Notes: a model not told the origin generated them from the sequence alone. Shown: positions 1 to 6,442, numbered from the stretch's first letter. The stretch: 9,928 bases of DNA from Caryophanales bacterium UBA3260 (GCA_002362595.1 DEUO01000046.1:1-9928); one strand, 5' to 3'. A program made the numbers and translations.

Positions 1-105
1 TAAAAAAATATAAAAAAGAGTTATAAATATTATAAAGATAAATCTATTTAAATTATCTATTAGAGTTTTTATACTGTATTTAAGTATGTCTTTCATACTA
101 GGCAT
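1..105 (-). CDS. N-terminal fragment of a membrane protein (runs off left edge)
   Basis: An open frame of 35 codons starts with ATG at 105-103 and stays open to base 1, so the gene continues outside the window. The start is chosen because AGAAGGA lies 5 bases upstream (111-117) and an extended -10 promoter lies at 128-136; a second in-frame ATG at 96-94 has no such site. The peptide begins MPSMKDILKYSIKTLI and goes on into a hydrophobic stretch of Phe, Ile, Leu and Tyr from about residue 22, the first membrane segment. A short basic helix of the MKDxLKYSIKxL kind followed directly by a membrane segment is typical of FtsX/MacB-type ABC-transporter permeases, but 35 residues are too few to assign a family. 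The gene is separated from its upstream neighbour by a terminator. That it is a gene start is fairly sure; the family is a guess. Confidence 0.6.
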   Translation of the reverse strand, partial: MPSMKDILKYSIKTLIDNLNRFIFIIFITLFYIFL

Positions 106-110
106 TTTAT

Positions 111-136
111 TCCTTCTTTCTTTGGTTATTATATCA
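111..136 (-). promoter_or_regulatory. Extended -10 promoter and RBS of the left-edge gene
   Basis: On the minus strand TGATATAAT (TG extension at 134-136, -10 hexamer at 128-133) is followed about 7 bases later by the expected start site and then AGAAGGA (111-117) 5 bases before the ATG. No good -35 is present: the place where it should be is the T-rich end of the preceding terminator. The TGn extension would compensate for this. Confidence 0.55.
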
Positions 137-145
137 TAGATGGTT

Positions 146-170
146 AAAAAAAGAAGCATTTAGCTCCTTT
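146..170 (-). terminator. Rho-independent terminator after the YcxB-like gene
   Basis: Minus-strand stem AAGGAGC / GCTTCTT (163-169 with 151-157, one G-U pair), 5-base loop, followed by an uninterrupted run of T. It begins a few bases after the stop codon at 172-174 and closes the two-gene operon upstream. Confidence 0.75.
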
Positions 171-171
171 A

Positions 172-762
172 TTAATCATTTCTAACAATTATTAAATCTT
201 TTTTATATTTTTTTAATGCTGTTATTAATTCGTCTTCAACATCTTTGTTAACAAAGAAATAAATTGGGGTATCAGTAAGAATTATTATAGAATACTTTTT
301 TACTATTACCATTTTTATTTTAGACCATTCAAATAATATTTTGATACCTTTAAATGTTGAATCAGTTAAACCTTGTTTGTTTAGAACAAAGCTTCCTTTT
401 AATTTTTTACTACGACATGTTACTCTTATAATAAAGATGATGATATTCATAGTTAGGATAAAGTAAAGGAATGGTGTAAATATACATAATGTACATACTA
501 TATAAGAATAGCCACATATTTTTAGATAGAGATAACAGAATAGATTTAGACATAGAATAAGTATTAAACGAAATAAAGTAATTCCAAGGTAAGTATGGGT
601 CTTAGTAGTTGGTTTTTTTAGTAGTTTTTTACGTTTTTTAGCTACACCATAAGCTTCGTCATAGATTAGAACGTATGAGTCACTTAGGTCATAGTTAATT
701 GTGGCTTGGTTTTTAATTCCAACACTTATTTTATCAATTATATTTTTTAAAGCATTTTTCAT
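172..762 (-). CDS. Two-TM membrane protein with YcxB-like C-terminal domain
   Basis: This 196-residue protein has a short polar N-terminus with a basic cluster (KKRKKLLKK, residues 42-50), two hydrophobic segments (about 60-80 and 88-113), and a C-terminal beta-rich domain (about 122-186). That domain follows the pattern of the YcxB-like family: a 'Gl' turn (QGL, 130-132), then a strand with Trp followed by basic residues (FEWSKIKMVIV, 144-154), then a hydrophobic strand and a 'yFfvnKd' stretch. YcxB-like proteins are poorly characterised membrane proteins with a PH-like cytoplasmic domain. The ATG follows the stop of the upstream gene by one base (TAA A ATG), with AGAGG placed 8 bases before the start inside the upstream coding region, so the two are almost certainly translated from one mRNA and probably coupled. 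A terminator follows directly. The family assignment rests on pattern and topology only. Confidence 0.8.
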   Translation of the reverse strand: MKNALKNIIDKISVGIKNQATINYDLSDSYVLIYDEAYGVAKKRKKLLKKPTTKTHTYLGITLFRLILILCLNLFCYLYLKICGYSYIVCTLCIFTPFLYFILTMNIIIFIIRVTCRSKKLKGSFVLNKQGLTDSTFKGIKILFEWSKIKMVIVKKYSIIILTDTPIYFFVNKDVEDELITALKKYKKDLIIVRND

Positions 763-763
763 T

Positions 764-1297
764 TTATAACCTCTTTTTCTTTGCTTCTGGCATCTTTTCT
801 AAGTTTTCATGGAAGATTAGATAAGTAAAGAAAAGAATACTCTCGAGAGCTTCGAGTTCAATACTAGAATATAGGTTCTGTCTTTTGTAGTCATCTATTT
901 TTTTCTTAGCTTCTCTATAATCTAATTCTAACTCATCTTCTTTCTTATAGCAAGTAGCAGATACTGGTTCTTCATCTTCTTTTTTAATTATTGAAGTGGC
1001 TACTATACCATATCTTTGAAGTTCTGGACTAGAAGTGAATGTTTGATTATCACCCATTAAATAACGTTCTAGATAACTTTCTAACGCTTGTTTTAGCATT
1101 GTTAATTGATTATATTCAGCTGTTGCAAGACTCATCATCTCATCATAGCCATCTAACCAGATAGAATCTTTATAGTGTTCAATAGTTGCAATACGATTAT
1201 TAGCTACAAGTAATTCACACTTAATGTGACCTATACAGGTATTTAACTTTTCTATTTCTTCATTTATTTTATTATATGAACTATTATCACTTTTCAT
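764..1297 (-). CDS. Small helical cytosolic protein of unknown function
   Basis: I do not recognise this 177-residue protein. It has no signal peptide and is predicted by eye to be mostly helical: a heptad-like N-terminal helix (about 8-40), a second helix pair (50-80), a Ser/Thr-rich linker with acidic residues (84-112), a charged helix with many Lys/Glu/Asp (117-140), and a hydrophobic final helix (143-164) before a basic end (EAKKKRL). There are three cysteines (21, 27, 116) without a metal-binding spacing. The ATG at 1297 is preceded by AGGGGATGG, an acceptable ribosome binding site, and a promoter lies at 1320-1348. It is first in an operon with the YcxB-like membrane protein, one base apart, which suggests that the two proteins act together, perhaps with this one as a soluble partner. 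That is inference from context. Confidence 0.75.
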   Translation of the reverse strand: MKSDNSSYNKINEEIEKLNTCIGHIKCELLVANNRIATIEHYKDSIWLDGYDEMMSLATAEYNQLTMLKQALESYLERYLMGDNQTFTSSPELQRYGIVATSIIKKEDEEPVSATCYKKEDELELDYREAKKKIDDYKRQNLYSSIELEALESILFFTYLIFHENLEKMPEAKKKRL

Positions 1298-1319
1298 GTT
1301 TCCATCCCCTGTATTTATA

Positions 1320-1348
1320 AAATTATCATATTTGGCGTTAAATTACAA
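1320..1348 (-). promoter_or_regulatory. Promoter of the 177-aa / YcxB-like operon
   Basis: Minus strand TTGTAA (1343-1348), 17-base spacer ending in a TGA extension (1326-1328), then TAATTT (1320-1325) as a weak -10. The -35 and spacing are the same as in the promoter at 5858-5886. A start near 1313 leaves a leader of about 15 bases containing AGGGG. It sits just after the terminator of the upstream gene, which supports a separate transcription unit. Confidence 0.5.
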
Positions 1349-1361
1349 CTTTTATGTAATG

Positions 1362-1393
1362 AAAAAAGGAAAAATCATTCCTTTTCCTTTTTT
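1362..1393 (-). terminator. Hairpin terminator overlapping the end of the 240-aa gene
   Basis: A perfect 12-base-pair stem (AAAAAAGGAAAA at 1362-1373 with its complement at 1382-1393) has an 8-base loop. On the minus strand the left arm is the last codons of the gene (Lys/Glu run), the TGA stop at 1375-1377 is in the loop, and the right arm is itself T-rich (TTTTCCTTTTTT) and acts as the U-tract. The stem holds only two G-C pairs, so its strength is uncertain. Confidence 0.6.
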
Positions 1394-2097
1394 GTTTTAT
1401 TTAATTGATCTATAACTTGCATGTATTCATCTAATATAGTTGCATCTTCAAATACTAATTCGGTATTTCTTATCTCCCAGTTACTTCTGTTAGCATATAG
1501 GAAATCAAATGCTTTAATATATATTTCGATGTTATTAAGAGCATTATCATATTCATCTTTTAAGCTACTTTCAAAGTTTTCTGGAAGGGCCAAGTTAGTA
1601 AGTTCTAAGTAAAAGTCAATATAATATTTTTTTTCATTTTGATTAATGTATGATAATTTAGTATTGTTATTTGATAATGATTTTGTAAATTTATCATAGT
1701 ATTCAATTATTTGAGCTTTAGAGTTATTTAAATTGCTACGTGATTTTAAAAAGATTGGACCATCTTCAGTAATATTCTTACTTGACAGATAATTGGTAAA
1801 GTTGTCGGCATCTAAAAGGAAGGTTAAGTTTTTTAAATCACTATATAGGTTTTTGTAGTATTGCTTGATTCCTACTTCGATATCAGCGTAGATTCCTTTT
1901 TTTATTACTTTTCGGTCAAGTATTTCGTTTACATTTTCATTATCAATATTAGCTATAGTAAATACTTCACTTATTTCTTTTATTTCATTTTTTATTTTAG
2001 TTTCATCATTTAAATCACTAATTACGTTAAATGCGATAATAAAGCCGATAATTAGTAATAGTAGAATGATAAAAAATATTACATGTTTCTTTTCCAT
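1375..2097 (-). CDS. Membrane-anchored helical protein of unknown function
   Basis: This 240-residue protein begins with MEKKH and one hydrophobic segment (about 6-24), which can be an uncleaved anchor or a signal peptide; no lipobox cysteine follows and the protein contains no cysteine at all. The rest (about 28-232) is polar and looks helical with long Asn/Lys/Glu-rich stretches, several NxS/T sites and a highly charged C-terminal end (NKTKKEKE). With positive residues at the N-terminus the bulk should lie outside the cell. AGGAG stands 5 bases before the ATG. The gene stands alone between two hairpin terminators. I cannot name a family; the build is that of many small surface proteins with helical exported domains. 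Confidence 0.75.
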   Translation of the reverse strand: MEKKHVIFFIILLLLIIGFIIAFNVISDLNDETKIKNEIKEISEVFTIANIDNENVNEILDRKVIKKGIYADIEVGIKQYYKNLYSDLKNLTFLLDADNFTNYLSSKNITEDGPIFLKSRSNLNNSKAQIIEYYDKFTKSLSNNNTKLSYINQNEKKYYIDFYLELTNLALPENFESSLKDEYDNALNNIEIYIKAFDFLYANRSNWEIRNTELVFEDATILDEYMQVIDQLNKTKKEKE

Positions 2098-2147
2098 AAA
2101 TACTCCTACTCTATATTAAGTATATGTTTTTTGTTCTTCACACAATT

Positions 2148-2176
2148 AGTATAGTTATAAAAAAGAGCAAATGCAA
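2148..2176 (-). promoter_or_regulatory. Possible promoter of the 240-aa gene
   Basis: Minus strand TTGCAT (2171-2176), 17 bases, TATACT (2148-2153). The -35 lies within the arm of the preceding terminator. A second TATACT is at 2119-2124, with TTGTGT 15 bases upstream of it, closer to the gene but with poor spacing. Either could serve; the choice is uncertain. Confidence 0.35.
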
Positions 2177-2204
2177 TTATTTTTATTATTGCTTTACTCT
2201 TTTT
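2160..2204 (-). terminator. Terminator of the signal peptidase operon
   Basis: Directly after the TAG stop at 2207-2209 the minus strand can form a long stem: AAAAAGAG pairs with CTCTTTTT, followed by a G-U pair, three A-T pairs, a one-base bulge and GCAAT/ATTGC. The loop is A/T only, and the descending arm ends in a run of six T. It is the strongest hairpin in the window and marks the end of the operon that starts at 5858. Confidence 0.8.
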
Positions 2205-2206
2205 AA

Positions 2207-3187
2207 CTATTTTTTTACTACTGAAAGATATAATTCGTAAAAGCGATCAATATAATTTTGATATAATGTTAATTCTCTAATTAAATGAATTGTTTCATTA
2301 TTAGATGTAGTATCGTTTTTACTACATCTTCCCATAGCATCTATTAAATCTTCTATTTTAGAACTTGATGCTACTGATAAAGCTTGTTGATAATCAGTTA
2401 TTAAAGGACCATATTTTTTGATGTAAGCTTTTAGGAATTCTTTATATGTATCTTCATTTATTTCGTCATCTTCTAAAGCAAATGTATAAGCTACTTCTGC
2501 TAAGCAAGCAGCTGGATTTGCTAAAACAACATTATTATAATCTGCTAGGTATACGTAATCTTTATCCCAATATATATTATTATAATTATAATTTTTAAGA
2601 CTTATACATAAATAGTTTTGAACGTATTTAAGTGATGAATTATAATTGTTTACAAGTTGCTCAAGATTAAAGATGTTTTCATATAAAGCATTATATAGAT
2701 TTTCATCTATCTTTTTGAATTTATCTAGGTATTTATTAAAATCGATATTAACTGTTTGATATGATTCAGGCAATATACTTTTAAAATTTAATTTATGAAT
2801 AATAGCAAGAGTTGTTGCTACTTTTTTAATTTTTTTTGGTTCGTAATCTTTTTTAGAAATTAATTCACATGGAAGATATTTATATATTAAGAAGTATGTT
2901 TTACGATATCTTATAAAATAACGATTATCAAATTTACAAGGAATTATCGTTGGAACACCATTTTGACTTAAGGATTCAAATACAGATATTTGTAATTTAC
3001 GACTATTAACTTCTAATTCATCTTTAATATCTTCTTTATTATATTGTTTAATGATATATATGTTTTCGCCTATTGTTGCTTTATACATATCGTCGCGATT
3101 ATCATATTTTTCGACACTACTTGGTTCTCCAAGTTCAAGAGTACAACATATTTTTATTAATAGTTCCTCAATTTTTTTGTCTATCAT
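2207..3187 (-). CDS. APH/CotS-like kinase-fold protein, probable pseudokinase
   Basis: The 326-residue protein has the order of an aminoglycoside-phosphotransferase/CotS fold: N-lobe strand with a Lys in the ATP-binding position (IYIIKQY, K47), hinge-like IYKYLPC (101-107), a helix with the typical LAxIH (H131), then the catalytic region. The usual HxDxxxxN reads LKNYNYNN here: the final Asn (N204) is kept but the catalytic Asp is Asn (N199), and no Asp lies between C194 and D208. The metal-binding Asp is kept (LADYNN, D216), whereas the later conserved 'DLA' Asp is Cys (C228). It may bind nucleotide without phosphorylating, or be inactive. It is the last gene of the signal peptidase operon, 45 bases after the 471-aa gene. 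The start is set at ATG 3187 because AGGTGG lies 8 bases before it; a GTG at 3199 would fall on that site. Confidence 0.75.
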   Translation of the reverse strand: MIDKKIEELLIKICCTLELGEPSSVEKYDNRDDMYKATIGENIYIIKQYNKEDIKDELEVNSRKLQISVFESLSQNGVPTIIPCKFDNRYFIRYRKTYFLIYKYLPCELISKKDYEPKKIKKVATTLAIIHKLNFKSILPESYQTVNIDFNKYLDKFKKIDENLYNALYENIFNLEQLVNNYNSSLKYVQNYLCISLKNYNYNNIYWDKDYVYLADYNNVVLANPAACLAEVAYTFALEDDEINEDTYKEFLKAYIKKYGPLITDYQQALSVASSSKIEDLIDAMGRCSKNDTTSNNETIHLIRELTLYQNYIDRFYELYLSVVKK

Positions 3188-3195
3188 TTTTAACA

Positions 3196-3201
3196 CCACC
3201 T
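3196..3201 (-). promoter_or_regulatory. RBS that fixes the start of the pseudokinase-like gene
   Basis: AGGTGG on the minus strand, 8 bases before the ATG at 3187-3185. The competing in-frame GTG (3199-3197) is part of this element, so it cannot be the start if the element is the ribosome binding site. Confidence 0.65.
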
Positions 3202-3232
3202 ATCAGTACTATTATATTTAGCTTTTCTCTTT

Positions 3233-4648
3233 TTATCTTTTAGTTTTATTGGTATGTCTTTGTGCTCTTCTTGTAGAATGAGTAACTTTTCTAGTAGGTT
3301 TAGGATTTCTACGTGTTTTATTTTTTTCTTCATTTTCTTTAATTATTTCTTTTGGTTCGTCTTCACTATCATTTTCTTCAGCGTTTAGTATGTCTTCGAT
3401 GCTTTCAACCTCTTCTTCCTCTGTATATTCTTCAATGATTGGTTTTTCTTCAATTATTGGAGCTTTTATTTCTTTTTCTGCTCTTTTATCATCGACTATT
3501 TCAAATTCGTCTAAATCGTCTACTACTACTGGAGCGAAAGGCTCGTCTTCTTGTTCTTCGTCTTCTATTTCTTCGATTACTGGTTCGTCATCTTCATCAA
3601 GACTGTGTAGAACAACAACTCCACCAAATAAATCGTCATCATCTTCTGAAGCTTCATTACTAACATTTTTAGTATCTGTATGTTCAACTATTTCTACTTG
3701 AGGTTCTTCTTTTTTAATTGTTTCTTTAGTTTCAGGAATAACTTCTTCTTTTGATTCTTCTTCAGTTATTTTTAATTCTTTAGTTAGTTCTTGTTCTTTT
3801 TCTTTAACAATTTTCTTTAATCTTTCTATCGGATTTACTTCTTCTTCATTTACAGATGATTCTTCATTTTTTGGTTCTTCATAAGTTTTTTCAAGCTTTT
3901 TAGTCTTTGAAAGATTTTCTTCTTCGTATTTTAACATTCTTTCACGTAAGTCTTTTAAGTACATTGTTTTAGATAATTCACTACTTAAAGCGCTTGAAGT
4001 TATTTCTTGATCTTTACTTGAAGCAATTTCCTTTTTAATAGCCGTATCGTCTACAACATTAATTTTTTCATTATTACGAATTGGCGAAATTTTGAAACTT
4101 CTTAATTCGTCAAGTTTGTAAACAACTGTTTTTTCAAGATTTTCTAAAATATTCTCTTGTTCTTTTGTTTTGTCAACCGTTTCTTCTTTCATGTATCTTA
4201 TTGACTGTTCTGTTGGGGAAACAACGCTATCATTCATACGTAAAACAAAGATACATGCTTCGTTAAAATGTAAAAGAATAAAGAAACATGAATCATTATC
4301 ATTTTTATAATATATTGGTTCTCTAAGTTCAAGTTGAGCATCAACTAAATCTTCTATTGATTTAACTTTTATAATGTTTTTTCCTGCAATATTAGGGATA
4401 TCTTCAACTTCAACAATAATTGAATCATATGTTCTTAATATTTTCTTTTTGTTTTTTATAAAAGCATTAAATTCATCTGGTTCTTCACGTAAATAAATAG
4501 CTAGACAGACTGTAAGGACAACAAAGAAGGCGCCAAAAACAATACTAAATCCTGTTAAATCAGAAATTAGAGTGACAATTACAACTATCGCTAAGATAAT
4601 TAAAGCAACAATCGAACAAATTGTGATAGTTTTCTTATTATTATTCAT
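3233..4648 (-). CDS. Two-TM protein with small cytosolic domain and acidic tail
   Basis: This 471-residue protein has two hydrophobic segments (about 8-28 and 33-52), so both ends should be cytosolic. Next is a compact domain (about 66-138) with RTYDSIIVEVEDIP, then IIKVKSIEDLVDAQLEL and PIYY, ending in strands CFFILL and ACIFVLR. This resembles the cytosolic part of DUF5305-type membrane proteins, which I recall near SipW-type peptidases; I hold this tentatively. The last two thirds (about 150-440) are low complexity, mostly Glu/Asp/Lys, with acidic clusters at 334-338, 351-369 and 408-438. The final 30 residues are strongly basic (Arg/Lys/Thr, no acid after 441). AAGGAG stands 8 bases before the ATG, 16 bases after the peptidase stop, so it is in the same operon. 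The build suggests a membrane-tethered scaffold; this is inference. Confidence 0.75.
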   Translation of the reverse strand: MNNNKKTITICSIVALIILAIVVIVTLISDLTGFSIVFGAFFVVLTVCLAIYLREEPDEFNAFIKNKKKILRTYDSIIVEVEDIPNIAGKNIIKVKSIEDLVDAQLELREPIYYKNDNDSCFFILLHFNEACIFVLRMNDSVVSPTEQSIRYMKEETVDKTKEQENILENLEKTVVYKLDELRSFKISPIRNNEKINVVDDTAIKKEIASSKDQEITSSALSSELSKTMYLKDLRERMLKYEEENLSKTKKLEKTYEEPKNEESSVNEEEVNPIERLKKIVKEKEQELTKELKITEEESKEEVIPETKETIKKEEPQVEIVEHTDTKNVSNEASEDDDDLFGGVVVLHSLDEDDEPVIEEIEDEEQEDEPFAPVVVDDLDEFEIVDDKRAEKEIKAPIIEEKPIIEEYTEEEEVESIEDILNAEENDSEDEPKEIIKENEEKNKTRRNPKPTRKVTHSTRRAQRHTNKTKR

Positions 4649-4664
4649 GCGATCTACTCCTTAT

Positions 4665-5828
4665 TTATTCTTTTTCTTCTTGTTTGTTTTTATTCTTTAT
4701 TTCAGATATTTCCACAGAAGGATATCCTACATATGGTATTTTAAATCTTACTATACCTATTATATCATCTTTTGTCTTTTTTGTAACGTCTTTTGTTGGA
4801 TTATTATCACCTTTTGTAATAAAATATTTTTTTTCATCGGTTTCTTCAATATCAAATATGCGGTGAGTAATAACTTGTTCACCTTCTTTAAAAGCGATTA
4901 TCATACCTTTTTCTAGTTGGGCGATATTTTTTTCATCAGCTTTTTCAATGATTACAGCATCACCTTTTCTTATTTCAGGGAACATTGAATCAGATGCAAT
5001 AGCACTTATAGAATATTTAAATACTCCTGAAACAAAGAAAATAATTACTATTACTAAGACAAGAGCAAATCGTTCAATATAGTATAAGAAGCCTCTTTCA
5101 TATTCATTTGCGGTTTCCTCTTCCTCTTTACGAGTTGGCTTACTGATATTGTAAAATATTGTTAATGTATAAGCTACCAAAAGAACAATCGTTATATAAT
5201 TACCTAAATTTGGATAAATTGGAGCAATTGAAGGAAGTCCGCTTACAATAAGAGAAAATAAGATACAAGGTTTATAAGTAAAATTACCTGTAGTATAGCT
5301 TAACATAGCATTTTTTATGGCTGATGTTAAAACTAATTTAATTAAAGTAATAGTATTAGGCATATTTGTTGGGCTACTTGATGATAGTATTAGAACATCA
5401 AAAGCAATAAGAATAAATGAAAGAATGTAAGATTCATTACTACTCTTACTTGCTTTAGTAATTAAAACATAACGAAATATTTCAATTATAGCTAGTAATA
5501 AAATAAGATAGATAGTTTGTTCTATTTTGATTTTAATTTTAAGATATCCGACAAATGCACCAACTAAATAAATAGATATAATATAAAGAATTGTAAATAT
5601 TATATAAATACTATTTATTTTTGTTTTATCTTTACTTTTTTTATCTTTTTTATATCCAAAAAATAGAATACTAAAAGATGTTATTAATATAAAATATGCA
5701 ATACATATTGGATATAATAATGGACCAGCATTATTCTTCTGTGTAAATAAGATTATGGTAAAAAGAACAGTTATACAATTAACTACATTTAAAACTCTTC
5801 TATTAATATCACTAATCTGCTGTTTCAT
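4665..5828 (-). CDS. SipW/ER-type signal peptidase I with multi-pass N-terminal domain
   Basis: The 387-residue protein ends in a signal peptidase I domain (about 274-376) that cuts signal peptides on the outer face of the membrane. Ser281 lies in SDSMFP; the general base is His322 (VITHRIF), not Lys, which is the mark of the SipW/archaeal/ER type; GDNNPxxxD (D341, Asp at 347) and IPYVGYP follow. Ahead of it are about eight hydrophobic segments (roughly 13-29, 36-58, 72-94, 104-124, 133-150, 187-204, 209-227, 251-270), the last being the usual anchor; SipW proteins normally have only one or two in total. There is no C-terminal membrane segment. The start at 5828 is preferred over ATG 5840 because GGAAGG lies just before it and the promoter leaves almost no leader for the earlier ATG. 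It is first in the operon, downstream of the TasA-like gene. Confidence 0.88.
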   Translation of the reverse strand: MKQQISDINRRVLNVVNCITVLFTIILFTQKNNAGPLLYPICIAYFILITSFSILFFGYKKDKKSKDKTKINSIYIIFTILYIISIYLVGAFVGYLKIKIKIEQTIYLILLLAIIEIFRYVLITKASKSSNESYILSFILIAFDVLILSSSSPTNMPNTITLIKLVLTSAIKNAMLSYTTGNFTYKPCILFSLIVSGLPSIAPIYPNLGNYITIVLLVAYTLTIFYNISKPTRKEEEETANEYERGFLYYIERFALVLVIVIIFFVSGVFKYSISAIASDSMFPEIRKGDAVIIEKADEKNIAQLEKGMIIAFKEGEQVITHRIFDIEETDEKKYFITKGDNNPTKDVTKKTKDDIIGIVRFKIPYVGYPSVEISEIKNKNKQEEKE

Positions 5829-5832
5829 AATA

Positions 5833-5838
5833 CCTTCC
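5833..5838 (-). promoter_or_regulatory. RBS that fixes the start of the signal peptidase gene
   Basis: GGAAGG on the minus strand, 4 bases before ATG 5828-5826. It overlaps the codons after the alternative ATG at 5840-5838, which has only A/T-rich sequence (AAGATAATAAGA) ahead of it. Confidence 0.6.
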
Positions 5839-5857
5839 ATTCTTATTATCTTTTTAA

Positions 5858-5886
5858 ATTATATAATAAGTAGAGACATTTTACAA
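5858..5886 (-). promoter_or_regulatory. Promoter of the signal peptidase operon
   Basis: Minus strand TTGTAA (5881-5886), exactly 17 bases, TATAAT (5858-5863). This is the best sigma-A-type promoter in the window. The -35 starts four bases after the stop codon of the TasA-like gene. The transcription start should be near 5850, giving a leader of about 22 bases before ATG 5828. Confidence 0.7.
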
Positions 5887-5889
5887 GTA

Positions 5890-6390
5890 TTAATATTTAG
5901 CAATATAATGCATATTTAAAGATAGACTTAATTCTAAGGCTGGATATATTTTTTCTGATAACTCAGGATAATATATGTTTATTAAAATAGTTCTTTTACT
6001 ATTAGATGGGAGATAATCATTTTCTTTTATTTCTTCACCATTAGCATACGTCACACTATATTTTAAGATTTCTTTAGTATTAGTAACTTCTAGGATATAA
6101 TCTTTTAATATTGCATCTATAGAACCATTATTTTCGATATCAATAGTAAAGCTCGAATATTCATTAAATTCATTTAATGTTACTTCTAAATTTAATGCTT
6201 CGTCTGTATATGTTATATTACCTTTACTACCTTCTTTTATCTGTAGATTATTAAATGTTATATTCCACATATATGAAGTATCTATTTTTTCATGATTTAT
6301 ATGATATATAAAATATGATAATAATAGAAAACTTATAAAGACAATTATTAAGATCATTATTCCTTCTAAGATATGAATTTGTTTTTTCAT
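5890..6390 (-). CDS. Membrane-anchored TasA-like beta-sandwich protein
   Basis: The 166-residue protein has a basic start (MKKQIH), one hydrophobic segment (about 9-29), then a beta-rich exported domain (about 40-163). The pattern WNITFNNLQIKEGS (42-55), FTIDIENNGSIDAILKD (81-97), a 'LPSNSKRTILINI' strand pair (127-139) and a final LSLSLNM strand is that of TasA/CalY-like proteins that are exported and cut by SipW-type peptidases. Its gene lies directly before a SipW-type peptidase gene, which fits a substrate. It lacks the usual A-x-A-type cleavage site and the AYF sequence after the hydrophobic core, so it may stay anchored or be cut elsewhere. It has its own promoter (6414-6442) and GAGG 8 bases before the ATG. 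No hairpin separates it from the peptidase operon, so read-through is possible. Confidence 0.8.
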   Translation of the reverse strand: MKKQIHILEGIMILIIVFISFLLLSYFIYHINHEKIDTSYMWNITFNNLQIKEGSKGNITYTDEALNLEVTLNEFNEYSSFTIDIENNGSIDAILKDYILEVTNTKEILKYSVTYANGEEIKENDYLPSNSKRTILINIYYPELSEKIYPALELSLSLNMHYIAKY

Positions 6391-6413
6391 AGATATACCT
6401 CGTTTAGCTCTTT

Positions 6414-6442
6414 ATTATACTAAAGATATCTAAATAATTAAA
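6414..6442 (-). promoter_or_regulatory. Promoter of the TasA-like gene
   Basis: Minus strand TATAAT (6414-6419) with a weak TTTAAT -35 (6437-6442) at 17-base spacing. It lies between the terminator of the 760-aa gene and the ATG at 6390, leaving a leader of about 17-20 bases with GAGG. Confidence 0.5.

Noticed and set aside
1375..1377. Mycoplasma code with TGA as Trp
   Set aside because: Reading through this TGA would carry the protein into the terminator arm, and Trp is encoded by TGG in conserved places such as YWNNEE of HemW.
3390..3701. Plus-strand frames rich in Ser or Leu (3390-3701, 3439-3663)
   Set aside because: They are the antisense of the Glu/Asp-rich tail of the 471-aa gene; GAA/GAT codons read backwards give Ser and Leu runs. 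No ribosome binding site.
3300..3960. Long pyrimidine-rich tract on the plus strand that looks like a repeat
   Set aside because: It is explained by Glu, Lys and Asp codons of the minus-strand gene; there is no regular repeat unit.
4572..4916. Plus-strand hydrophobic frame
   Set aside because: It crosses the boundary of two well-supported minus-strand genes and has no start signal; antisense of AT-rich coding sequence readily gives Phe/Ile-rich frames.
6320..6390. Type IV prepilin signal in the 166-aa protein (Glu before a hydrophobic stretch)
   Set aside because: There is no Gly/Ala at the required place five residues before the Glu, and the exported domain looks TasA-like instead.
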